Below are positions 1 to 5,585 of a stretch of 5,585 bases of DNA, piece by piece (positions within the stretch are counted from its first letter, which is position 1; every line of letters begins with the position of its first letter). The stretch comes from Opitutia bacterium UBA953 (GTDB lineage Bacteria; Verrucomicrobiota; Verrucomicrobiia; Opitutales; UBA953), in NCBI GenBank assembly GCA_002293125.1, contig DBCR01000016.1:1-5585 (forward strand). Reading direction: 5' to 3'. A program made the position numbers and the translations under genes. The notes below the pieces were generated by a model. That model had not been told where the DNA came from. It did no database searches and worked only from the letters and a program-made list of their open reading frames with translations.

Positions 1-17
1 GTGCGAGGGGCGGTCAT
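1..17 (-). CDS. Possible start of the next operon gene (first 5 codons only)
   Basis: An ATG at 17-15 opens a frame reading M-T-A-P-R before the window ends. It lies 11 bases downstream of the plsY stop codon on the same strand, which fits the tight packing of this gene group. There is no ribosome-binding site in front of it, but none of the other genes here has one either. Five codons cannot identify a product, and this could equally be untranslated sequence. Confidence 0.25.
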
Positions 18-28
18 TGCGAAATGGG

Positions 29-673
29 TCAGGCTTTCTTGGTGAAGCGATTCTCGGTGCCGGCGAGCAGGCGGCCGATGTTAGAACGATGCGTCCAGAC
101 GTTGAAGGCGGCGATGGCTCCGGCGAATACGAACTCGGCTAGGCTGTATTTCAGCGAAGTGAAGAGCGGCAGCACCCAGCACGAGACCGGCAGCGAAACG
201 CCGAGGATGAGGGACGCCAGGGAGACGTAGCGGGAGAGGAGGAAGACAAGGCCCCAGAGGGTCGCACCAATGAGAATCGGGACGGGCAGGAGCACGATCA
301 GGCCACCGATGGTCGAGGCCACGCCCTTGCCGCCCTTGAACTTCAGGAAGCAGGAGAAGCAGTGGCCGAGCAGCGTGCCGACGAAGCCGGCGACGCAGAT
401 CACGAAGAAGATGTCGTTGATCTGGGGTTGCTGTGGGTCGATGCGCAGGAACAGGTAAGGTAGTCCGGCTCCGACGAAACCCTTCAAGAGATCGAGGGCG
501 AAGACGAGGTCGCCTGGGCCTTTGCCGAGCACGCGCTTGACGTTCGTGGCACCGGGGTTGCCGGAGCCTTCTTTCAGGATATCGACACCATGCTTCTTCG
601 CCACGAGCACGGCGAAGTTGACGGAACCGAGGAGGTATCCGAGCAGGAAGAAAATCCCGATGGCCGCGAACAT
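29..673 (-). CDS. plsY: PlsY, acyl-phosphate:glycerol-3-phosphate acyltransferase
   Basis: Integral inner-membrane enzyme that transfers the acyl chain from acyl-phosphate (made by PlsX) to the sn-1 position of glycerol 3-phosphate. The product is lysophosphatidic acid, the first intermediate of phospholipid synthesis. The 214-residue protein has the usual family length and about six hydrophobic segments (roughly 3-25, 54-75, 86-109, 122-147, 150-170, 177-193). The family's conserved motifs are all present: GS at 16-17 followed by GSGNPGATN at 36-44; GH at 103-104 with KFKGGKG at 111-117; and HRSNIGRLLAGTE at 195-207. The ATG at 673 lies three bases after the serA stop (TAA-GCG-ATG, same frame), so translation is probably coupled to serA. 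No Shine-Dalgarno sequence is visible. No plsX is in the window. The stop is TGA at 31-29. Identification is secure; the enzyme appears intact. Confidence 0.96.
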   Translation of the reverse strand: MFAAIGIFFLLGYLLGSVNFAVLVAKKHGVDILKEGSGNPGATNVKRVLGKGPGDLVFALDLLKGFVGAGLPYLFLRIDPQQPQINDIFFVICVAGFVGTLLGHCFSCFLKFKGGKGVASTIGGLIVLLPVPILIGATLWGLVFLLSRYVSLASLILGVSLPVSCWVLPLFTSLKYSLAEFVFAGAIAAFNVWTHRSNIGRLLAGTENRFTKKA

Positions 674-676
674 CGC

Positions 677-2281
677 TTACGCTTCGATCAGCTTGGCGCT
701 GACGATCGCCGGATTACGCAGGATCTCGGCGATGGCCGCCGCGCCGGGAGCGGTGTCGAGCTGGTAAACCGCCAGGGCGTCGGAGCCGCCGCTGCGGCTG
801 AGGGCCATGTTGGCGATGTTCACGCGCTCCTTGGCGAGCAGGGTGCCGAGGGCGCCGATGATGCCGGGCTGGTCCTGGTTCTCGATGAGCAGCAGCTTGC
901 CTTCGGGGATGAACTCGAGGGTGCGGCCGTTGATCGAGACGATGCGGGGGGACTGGGCTTTGCCGATCACGGTACCCGCGACGGAGACGGACTTGCCGCC
1001 CGCGAGCACGGCTTCGACAAGGATGAGTTCCTTGTAGTCGGCTTCGGCGGAAGAGCGGACGGTCTGGACCTCGACGCCGAGGGCCTTGAGCTTGCCGGGG
1101 GCGTTGACGTCGGTGACACCTTCGACGATGCCGCGCAGATAGCCGCGCTGGATGGCGCGGGCGATGGCGTTGGCGCCTTGGTCGGAGCCGGTGCCAAAGG
1201 TGGTCAGGCGGAGGGACTCGATGCGACCCGGGGCGGCGAGCTGACGGGCGATGGCGCCGAGCTTCTGCGCGAGGGAGAGGAACGGCTTGATCGCGGCGAG
1301 CGTCTGGGAGTCGACGGAAGGCAGGTTGACCGCGTTGGCGGGCGAGCCGCCGCCGAGGACGGTGATCGCAGCTTCGGCGACTTCGACGCCGACGTTCTCC
1401 TGGGCTTCGGCCGTGGAAGCGCCGAGGTGCGGGGAGAGGTGGGCCTTCGGGAGGGAGCGGAGGGGGTGATCCTTGGCGAGGGGTTCTTCGACGAACACGT
1501 CGAAACCGCAGCCGCCGCACTGGCCGGACTTGAGGGCTTCGGCTAGGGCGAGCTCATCGACGATGCCGCCGCGGGCGCAGTTCACGATCTTCACGCCCTT
1601 CTTCATCTTGGCGAAGGCGGCTGCGTCGACCATGCCCTCGGTCGCGCCCTGCTTGCCCTTCTCGATGAGAGGCATGTGGACGGTGATATAGTCGGAGAGG
1701 GCGAAGACTTCGTCGAGTGTCGCGATGGAGACGCCGAGCGCCTTGGCACGGGCTTCGGTGAGATAAGGATCGTAGGCGAGGACCTTCATGCCGAAGGCGA
1801 GGGCGCGCTTGGAGACCTCGGCGCCGATGCGGCCGAGGCCGAGCACGCCGAGGGTCTTGCCGAAGAGCTCGGAGCCCGCGAGGGTCTTGCGGTCCCACTT
1901 GCCTTCGCGCATGGACTGCACGGCTTCCGGTACCGGGCGGGCGAGGGAGAGCAGGTGGGTGAAGGTGAGCTCGGCGGTCGCGACGGTGTTGCCCGAGGGG
2001 GTGTTCATCACGATGACGCCGCGTTCGGTGGCGGCTTCGACGTCGATGTTGTCGACGCCTACGCCGGCGCGGCCGACGCAGACGAGGCGCTGGGCGGCGG
2101 CGAGGACTTCGCGGGTGATCTGGGTCTCTGAGCGGACCAGGATGGCGTCCACGTCCGCGACCAGTACCAGGACCTGCTCGGGGGTGGAGCCGTAGGCTTC
2201 CACAACCTCATAGCCCGTCTGGGCTTTGAGGAGGGCGACTCCGGTGGGCGAGATTTTGTCGGCGACGAGTACCTTAGGCAT
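677..2281 (-). CDS. serA: SerA, D-3-phosphoglycerate dehydrogenase (long form with ACT domain)
   Basis: Oxidises 3-phosphoglycerate to 3-phosphohydroxypyruvate with NAD+, the committed step of serine synthesis, in the cytoplasm. The 534 residues match the long type of the family: a split substrate-binding domain (about 1-100 and 285-315), an NAD-binding domain (about 101-284), an intervening allosteric-substrate-binding-type domain (about 320-455) and a C-terminal ACT domain (about 462-534), which in relatives binds serine for feedback inhibition. The nucleotide loop is G148-L-G150-R-I-G153 with D171 as the likely ribose-binding acid. The catalytic set is R237 (NCARGG), E266 (VEEP) and H285 (SPHLGAS). 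Odd points are a CGGC motif at 255-258 beside the catalytic Glu and an apparent insertion of about four residues near 206-215. I chose the ATG at 2281 because the protein homology begins at MPKVLVADK. A TTG at 2338 would add 19 residues with no family resemblance. Confidence 0.96.
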   Translation of the reverse strand: MPKVLVADKISPTGVALLKAQTGYEVVEAYGSTPEQVLVLVADVDAILVRSETQITREVLAAAQRLVCVGRAGVGVDNIDVEAATERGVIVMNTPSGNTVATAELTFTHLLSLARPVPEAVQSMREGKWDRKTLAGSELFGKTLGVLGLGRIGAEVSKRALAFGMKVLAYDPYLTEARAKALGVSIATLDEVFALSDYITVHMPLIEKGKQGATEGMVDAAAFAKMKKGVKIVNCARGGIVDELALAEALKSGQCGGCGFDVFVEEPLAKDHPLRSLPKAHLSPHLGASTAEAQENVGVEVAEAAITVLGGGSPANAVNLPSVDSQTLAAIKPFLSLAQKLGAIARQLAAPGRIESLRLTTFGTGSDQGANAIARAIQRGYLRGIVEGVTDVNAPGKLKALGVEVQTVRSSAEADYKELILVEAVLAGGKSVSVAGTVIGKAQSPRIVSINGRTLEFIPEGKLLLIENQDQPGIIGALGTLLAKERVNIANMALSRSGGSDALAVYQLDTAPGAAAIAEILRNPAIVSAKLIEA

Positions 2282-2308
2282 GGCGATGGCGTGTAAAAGT
2301 TTGCGTGA

Positions 2309-2338
2309 GTCATAAATGCCCGCCCAAGGCAAAGGCAA
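2309..2338 (-). promoter_or_regulatory. Weak sigma70-like promoter candidate upstream of serA
   Basis: In the 88-base gap between the helicase stop and the serA ATG, the minus strand carries TTGCCT (2338-2333) as a possible -35, then 18 bases, then TATGAC (2314-2309) as a possible -10. Each box matches the E. coli consensus at four of six positions. The predicted transcription start would be about 20 bases before the serA ATG. The TTGCCT hexamer occurs twice in direct succession (2338-2333 and 2332-2327). Such matches arise easily by chance, and this phylum may use a different consensus. The gap is also the only one in the lipA-to-plsY group large enough to hold a promoter between genes. Confidence 0.25.
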
Positions 2339-2369
2339 GCACCTACCCCCGTCTGGCTGTCATACGGGC

Positions 2370-4421
2370 TCAGAGCCGACGATGGGCATAATCCGCCAAT
2401 TCGTAACAATCCGGGCTCATTTCTTCCAGAAAACGGCAGGGATCCAGCGGGCGGTAGCCTTCACCGGAGACCGCGAAGCGGGGGGCGAAAAGGAACAACA
2501 TGTTCTCGGCCCGGGTGCAGGCGACGTAGAATAGCCTGCGCTCCTCTTCGACGTCGCCTTCGTCGATAGCGCGGGTCAGCGGGAGGAGTCCGTCGGCCAC
2601 TCCTAAGAGGAAGACAATCGGGAACTCGAGTCCCTTGGACTGATGGATGGTGGTGAGGCGAAGCATGTCCTCCTCTGGCTCGGCCTTCTTGTCGGAAGAC
2701 TCGCCGTTGAGCAGGGCCACCTGAGCGACGAGGTCGCCGACGTCTTCGAACTTGGACGCAAAGCCGATGAGGCCCTGGAGGTCCTGCTCGCGTTCCTTCC
2801 AGTCAGGGAAGATCGTCTTGATGAAGCCACCGTACCAGCCCTCGATACAGACGCGGACGGTCTCGGCGGGCGTGCGTGCGACCTTGATCGAGCGCGCATC
2901 GGAGGCGGCGACGAAAAGATCCGGCGCGGGTCCGGCGGGGCCGGGCTTGGCTTTGGCGGCCTCGAGGCCTTCGAGCATGTCCTCGAGCGTGATGGCAAGG
3001 TCGTTGAAGTCGGCCTTGGCCGATTCTGGAACGCGCTTGAGGACGGCATCGTCACGCAGCGCGCGGACCATGCCGCGCCCTTGGGCTTGGGCGACCTCGC
3101 GGGCGGCCTTGCTGATCTTCTCGGCGGCGACGGGGCCGACCTTCGGGAGAAGGCAGAGCAGGCGGGAGAGCGCGACCTGGTCGAGCGGGTTATGCACGAA
3201 GCGCAGGTGGGCGAGGATGTCCTTCACGTGCGTGAGATCGAAGAACTTATGGCCGCTGGTGATGACGAACGGTACGCCCGTCGCGTTGAGTTCCATCTGC
3301 AGGTCGAGCGACTGGTAATGCGCGCGGTAGAGGACATGCATGTCCGCCAGGGCGTGTCCTTCATGGTGCAGCTGCATGATTTTGCGGACCACGAGCTTCG
3401 CTTGCTGCGACGTATCGCCGACGGTGAAGACGGTGGGCTGCGGGCCGCGCGCGCGGACGGCCTTGAGGCGACGGTCGAAGCCTTCGATGCGCGGACGGTG
3501 GCTGAGGATCTCGTTGGCGAAGGCCAAGATCTCCGGCGTCGAGCGGTAGTTCGTGTCGATCGTGTGGATCAGCGTGCCTGGATGGCGGTTCGGGAAGGCC
3601 ACGATGTTCTCCCAGTCGGCGCCGCGCCACGTGTAGATGCACTGCGCGTCGTCGCCGACGGCCATGATCTGGTGCTCGCTGGCGAGCAGGTCGATGATGC
3701 GGCTCTGCAGACGGTTCGTGTCCTGGAACTCGTCCACGAGGATGTGTCGGAAGCGTTGACGATAGTGGGCAAGGGCGGCCGGGTCGTTCTCGAGGACGTA
3801 AAGCCAGAGACTGAGCAGGTCATCGAAGTCGCAGAGGTTGCGCTCCTTTTTCGCGGCTTCGTAGCACGTGCAGAATTGCAGCAGCTTCTCCGGACCACCC
3901 TTCATCCAGTCAAGTCGTTCGGCGAGGACGTCCGGCAGCGGCCGCAGGGTGTTGCGGGCGTGTGAATAGGCGTCAAGGATGACGGCCGCCTTGGGGTTCG
4001 TCTTATCCTTGATGAACGCCCCGTCGATCGACTTCACGATCTCGGAGAAAAGGTGTTCCGATTCCTTCTGGTCGAGGATGGTGAAGTCAGGCGAACGCGA
4101 TGCCACCGCCGCGTTGCGGCGCAGGATGCGCTGGCCGATCGAATGGAACGTGCCGCCCCAGAACTGGCCGCGCGGCACGCCCGTGAGGTCTTCGACGCGT
4201 TCGAGCATCTCCTTGGCCGACTTGTTGGTGAAGGTCAGCAGAAGGATGTCCCAGGGCTTGGCACCTTGGTGCAGAAGCCAGGCGACGCGGTAGGTGAGGG
4301 TGCGGGTCTTGCCGGAGCCGGCTCCGGCCAGCACGAGCGCGGGTCCGCGCGGCGAGGTCACCGCGGCGTACTGCTCATCGTTGAGCTCGCCGCGGAAATC
4401 GACGGGAGGCAGGCCTTCCAC
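2370..4421 (-). CDS. UvrD/PcrA/Rep-family superfamily-1A 3'-5' DNA helicase
   Basis: ATP-driven DNA unwinding enzyme, expected to act in repair, replication restart or removal of bound proteins. The 683-residue protein shows the SF1A motifs in order: Q motif LNDEQY (13-18); Walker A AGAGSGKT (32-39, K38); Ia TFTNKSAKEM (63-72); Ib GTFHSIGQR (90-98); Walker B DEFQD (230-234); motif III GDDAQCIYTWRGA (256-268); IV NYRST (291-295, R293); V TTIHQSKGLEF (590-600); VI with the arginine finger in ACTRAE (634-639, R637). The alanine/proline-rich stretch at about 488-500 is probably a flexible linker in domain 2B/2A. The protein ends soon after motif VI and lacks the C-terminal extension of PcrA/UvrD, so length is closer to Rep. 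I cannot choose among UvrD, PcrA and Rep. The GTG start at 4421 is forced: the codon before it is CCC and the one before that is the lipA stop in the same frame, and no other start precedes the Q motif. Confidence 0.95.
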   Translation of the reverse strand: MEGLPPVDFRGELNDEQYAAVTSPRGPALVLAGAGSGKTRTLTYRVAWLLHQGAKPWDILLLTFTNKSAKEMLERVEDLTGVPRGQFWGGTFHSIGQRILRRNAAVASRSPDFTILDQKESEHLFSEIVKSIDGAFIKDKTNPKAAVILDAYSHARNTLRPLPDVLAERLDWMKGGPEKLLQFCTCYEAAKKERNLCDFDDLLSLWLYVLENDPAALAHYRQRFRHILVDEFQDTNRLQSRIIDLLASEHQIMAVGDDAQCIYTWRGADWENIVAFPNRHPGTLIHTIDTNYRSTPEILAFANEILSHRPRIEGFDRRLKAVRARGPQPTVFTVGDTSQQAKLVVRKIMQLHHEGHALADMHVLYRAHYQSLDLQMELNATGVPFVITSGHKFFDLTHVKDILAHLRFVHNPLDQVALSRLLCLLPKVGPVAAEKISKAAREVAQAQGRGMVRALRDDAVLKRVPESAKADFNDLAITLEDMLEGLEAAKAKPGPAGPAPDLFVAASDARSIKVARTPAETVRVCIEGWYGGFIKTIFPDWKEREQDLQGLIGFASKFEDVGDLVAQVALLNGESSDKKAEPEEDMLRLTTIHQSKGLEFPIVFLLGVADGLLPLTRAIDEGDVEEERRLFYVACTRAENMLFLFAPRFAVSGEGYRPLDPCRFLEEMSPDCYELADYAHRRL

Positions 4422-4424
4422 GGG

Positions 4425-5312
4425 TTAGCGGGCGGGTCGCTGGCGGCGATCCATCAGGCTGAACTTCACGACCTGTTCGTCGGCGCGGTAGGAAGAGCGG
4501 ACCAAAGGGCCGGATTCGACGTGCTTGACGCCGGCGGCGAGCGCGAAAACCTTCCACTCGGCGAACTCTTCCGGCGTCACCCAACGGTCGATGGGGGCAT
4601 GTTCCTTGCTGGGCGACAGATATTGTCCGATGGTCAGGATGTCGACGTCGGCAGCGGCGATGTCGCGGATGAGCTGCGCGACTTCTTCCTTCTGTTCACC
4701 GATGCCGAGCATGATGCCGGTCTTGGTGATGAAGTCGCGGGACTTGGCGTGCTTGAGTACCCAGAAGGAGCGGTCGTAGCGGGCGGTCTTACGGATTGGA
4801 CGCTGCAGGCGTTCGACCGTCTCGAGATTGTGGTTGAGGATGTCAGGCCGGGCGTCGAGTAGCGTGTCGAGGTGGACCTGTTCGCCGCGGAAGTCGGCTG
4901 GCAGGACCTCGATGGTGGTATTCGGGCAACGATTGCGGGTGGCGCGGACGGTCGCGGCCCAGACGGAAGCGCCGCCGTCCTTGAGGTCGTCGCGGGCGAC
5001 GGAGGTGATGACCACGTGTTTGAGGTTCATCAGCGCGATGGACTCGGCCACGCGGGCCGGCTCGCCGAGGTCGAGTTCGCTGGGGCGGCCGGAGAGCACG
5101 GCGCAGAAGGTACAGGAGCGTGTGCAGACGTTGCCGAGGATCATCACCGTGGCGCTGCCGCGGGACCAGCATTCGCCCATGTTGGGGCACTGAGCGGACT
5201 GGCAGACCGTGTGGAGCTTGTGCTCGTCGACGTTTTTCTTGGTCTCCAGGAAGTCCGGACCGCTGGGGAGCTTGGCACGGAGCCAGTCAGGTTTGCGGGC
5301 GGACTCGATCAT
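4425..5312 (-). CDS. lipA: LipA, lipoyl synthase (radical SAM)
   Basis: Inserts two sulfur atoms at C6 and C8 of protein-bound octanoyl groups, completing the lipoyl cofactor of 2-oxoacid dehydrogenase E2 subunits and the glycine-cleavage H protein. The sulfur comes from an auxiliary [4Fe-4S] cluster. Both cluster motifs are seen in the 295-residue protein: the LipA-specific CX4CX5C (C37, C42, C48) and the radical SAM CX3CX2C (C63, C67, C70). The C-terminal RSSY (272-275), whose serine ligates the auxiliary cluster in characterised LipA proteins, is also present, as are TSVARDDLKDGG (103-114) and NHNLET (160-165). I start at the ATG at 5312 because the sequence from ARKPDWLR onward is family-like. 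A TTG at 5351 in the same frame would add 13 unsupported residues rich in Pro and Cys. The stop lies three bases before the helicase GTG. No lipB or lplA is in the window, so the source of octanoyl groups is not shown. Confidence 0.97.
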   Translation of the reverse strand: MIESARKPDWLRAKLPSGPDFLETKKNVDEHKLHTVCQSAQCPNMGECWSRGSATVMILGNVCTRSCTFCAVLSGRPSELDLGEPARVAESIALMNLKHVVITSVARDDLKDGGASVWAATVRATRNRCPNTTIEVLPADFRGEQVHLDTLLDARPDILNHNLETVERLQRPIRKTARYDRSFWVLKHAKSRDFITKTGIMLGIGEQKEEVAQLIRDIAAADVDILTIGQYLSPSKEHAPIDRWVTPEEFAEWKVFALAAGVKHVESGPLVRSSYRADEQVVKFSLMDRRQRPAR

Positions 5313-5323
5313 GGAGGAAGGGC

Positions 5324-5351
5324 AACATTGCCGTCCCGGGCCATTTTTCAA
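5324..5351 (-). promoter_or_regulatory. Weak promoter candidate for lipA
   Basis: Between the terminator and the lipA ATG the minus strand has TTGAAA (5351-5346, five of six matches to the -35 consensus), a 16-base spacer and AATGTT (5329-5324, three of six matches to the -10). A start about seven bases further on would fall only a few bases before the ATG at 5312, giving a nearly leaderless mRNA. The -10 is poor. The main support is positional: the upstream gene appears to be terminated, so lipA needs its own promoter in about 54 bases unless read-through supplies it. Confidence 0.2.
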
Positions 5352-5354
5352 CCT

Positions 5355-5394
5355 AACAAAGAAGAAGGGGTGCCTTCCATTCGGAAAGCACCCC
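5355..5394 (-). terminator. Rho-independent terminator of the outer-membrane protein gene
   Basis: Read on the minus strand, GGGGTGCTTTCC (5394-5383) can pair with GGAAGGCACCCC (5378-5367) around a GAAT loop, giving a 12-bp stem with one G-U wobble. A run of mostly T follows (TTCTTCTTTGTT, 5366-5355), and A residues before the stem can extend it slightly. The stem begins 26 bases after the stop codon of the upstream gene. On the plus strand the same wobble position becomes a C-A mismatch and no plus-strand gene ends here, so the minus-strand direction is preferred, though TTTT follows the stem on the plus strand too. Confidence 0.85.
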
Positions 5395-5420
5395 TTTTGC
5401 TATGAGTTTCAGCTCAGACC

Positions 5421-5585
5421 TTAGAAGGTCTTCTTGAGCGTGACCGCCGTGATGCCATCGTAGGTGCCGGCGAAGGTGCCGCTACCGTTCGAGAAGGACA
5501 CGGTACCGGTGAAGCCTGCGACCGGGTAAGAAAGACCGATGGAGTAATCCTTGTCGTTCGAGGCGGCATTCTTACCGTCGGTTAC
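5421..5585 (-). CDS. C-terminal part of an outer-membrane beta-barrel protein (possibly TorF-like porin)
   Basis: The last 54 codons of a gene that continues beyond the right edge; the frame is open from 5585 to TAA at 5423-5421. The fragment alternates polar and hydrophobic residues in strand-like stretches (YSIGLSYPVAGF, then GTVSFSNG, then AVTLKKTF) separated by Gly/Asn/Ser/Asp turns. It ends in Phe, the usual C-terminal recognition residue for outer-membrane assembly by the BAM complex. The phrase DKDYSIGLSYPVAG followed by a final strand ending KKTF recalls the end of TorF-family putative porins of Verrucomicrobiota and Proteobacteria, but this is recognition from memory over a short piece. 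Codon choice is strongly biased (Phe always TTC, Tyr always TAC, Gly only GGT or GGC), as expected for an abundant protein. The N-terminal signal peptide would be outside the window. It is separated from lipA by a terminator, so it is probably a separate transcription unit. Confidence 0.75.
   Translation of the reverse strand, partial: VTDGKNAASNDKDYSIGLSYPVAGFTGTVSFSNGSGTFAGTYDGITAVTLKKTF

Noticed and set aside
590..1546. A 318-codon open frame on the plus strand opposite serA and the start of plsY
   Set aside because: Same reasons: it is antisense to the catalytic and ACT regions of SerA, its composition is that of a mirror frame (repeated Gly/Asp/Glu/Ala), and it has no family resemblance.
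2348..2368. Inverted repeat CCCGT-(11)-ACGGG just after the helicase stop, considered as a terminator
   Set aside because: Only a 5-bp stem with an 11-base loop and no following T-tract on the minus strand; too weak to call.
2059..2409. A 116-codon minus-strand frame overlapping the serA start, which could be taken for a leader peptide or small gene
   Set aside because: It runs out of frame through serA and becomes the Arg/Pro/Ser-rich shadow translation typical of GC-rich genes. An ATG in it near 2313 overlaps the promoter candidate but has no ribosome-binding site and no attenuator-like hairpin follows.
2643..3965. A 440-codon open frame on the plus strand opposite the helicase
   Set aside because: It lies wholly antisense to a gene with every SF1A motif. 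Its translation is low-complexity, rich in Gly, Ala, Asp, Glu, Val, Leu and Arg, with no recognisable domain. Long antisense frames are expected where GC-rich codon bias depletes stops.
4053..4862. A 269-codon open frame on the plus strand spanning the lipA-helicase junction
   Set aside because: It crosses the ends of two well-supported minus-strand genes and shows no domain; it is a compositional shadow.
5313..5351. TTG start at 5351 giving a 308-residue LipA
   Set aside because: The 13 added residues do not resemble LipA N-termini, the codon lies against the terminator tail, and the ATG at 5312 begins the family-like sequence.
1..5585. Search for CRISPR repeats, insertion-sequence ends, tRNA/rRNA genes, riboswitches and defence or toxin-antitoxin genes
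   Set aside because: The window is almost fully occupied by intact housekeeping genes, and the only gaps (2282-2369 and 5313-5420) hold no repeat array, transposase end or RNA-gene signature that I can see.

Overview
This 5.6-kb window is a compact, GC-rich bacterial chromosomal segment. Every gene I can support lies on the minus strand, so the window reads right to left. The organism is probably a Verrucomicrobiota member of the Opitutae type. That is inference from three things: the flavour of the protein sequences (SerA and helicase motif variants), an outer-membrane beta-barrel that resembles the TorF-like porins common in that group, and the lack of Shine-Dalgarno sequences at the gene starts. 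I could not search a database, so the phylum call is moderate at best. A Gram-negative (diderm) cell is better supported, because the partial gene at the right edge ends with a classical beta-barrel C-terminal signal.

Layout in transcription order: (1) 5585-5421, the last 54 codons of an outer-membrane beta-barrel protein; (2) 5394-5355, a strong hairpin with a U-rich tail that should terminate it; (3) 5312-4425, lipA, lipoyl synthase; (4) 4421-2370, a UvrD/PcrA/Rep-family superfamily-1A DNA helicase; (5) an 88-bp gap with a weak promoter-like sequence; (6) 2281-677, serA, a long D-3-phosphoglycerate dehydrogenase with an ACT domain; (7) 673-29, plsY, the membrane acyl-phosphate:glycerol-3-phosphate acyltransferase; (8) 17-1, possibly the first five codons of another gene.

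The four complete genes are intact and carry all the key catalytic motifs. They are housekeeping genes of different pathways: lipoate cofactor assembly, DNA repair/replication, serine biosynthesis and phospholipid synthesis. They look like one or two co-transcribed units, lipA-helicase and serA-plsY. At both tight junctions the arrangement is the same: stop codon, three bases, start codon, in one continuous reading frame. This suggests translation by termination and re-initiation. A loose metabolic link is possible (serine feeds glycine, and the glycine-cleavage H protein is a lipoylated target of LipA), but nothing in the sequence demonstrates it.

I found no mobile element, CRISPR array, tRNA or rRNA, and no convincing new system. 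The second-look items are the repeated in-frame junctions, the missing ribosome-binding sites, the terminator pressed against lipA, and a few unusual residues in SerA and the helicase.
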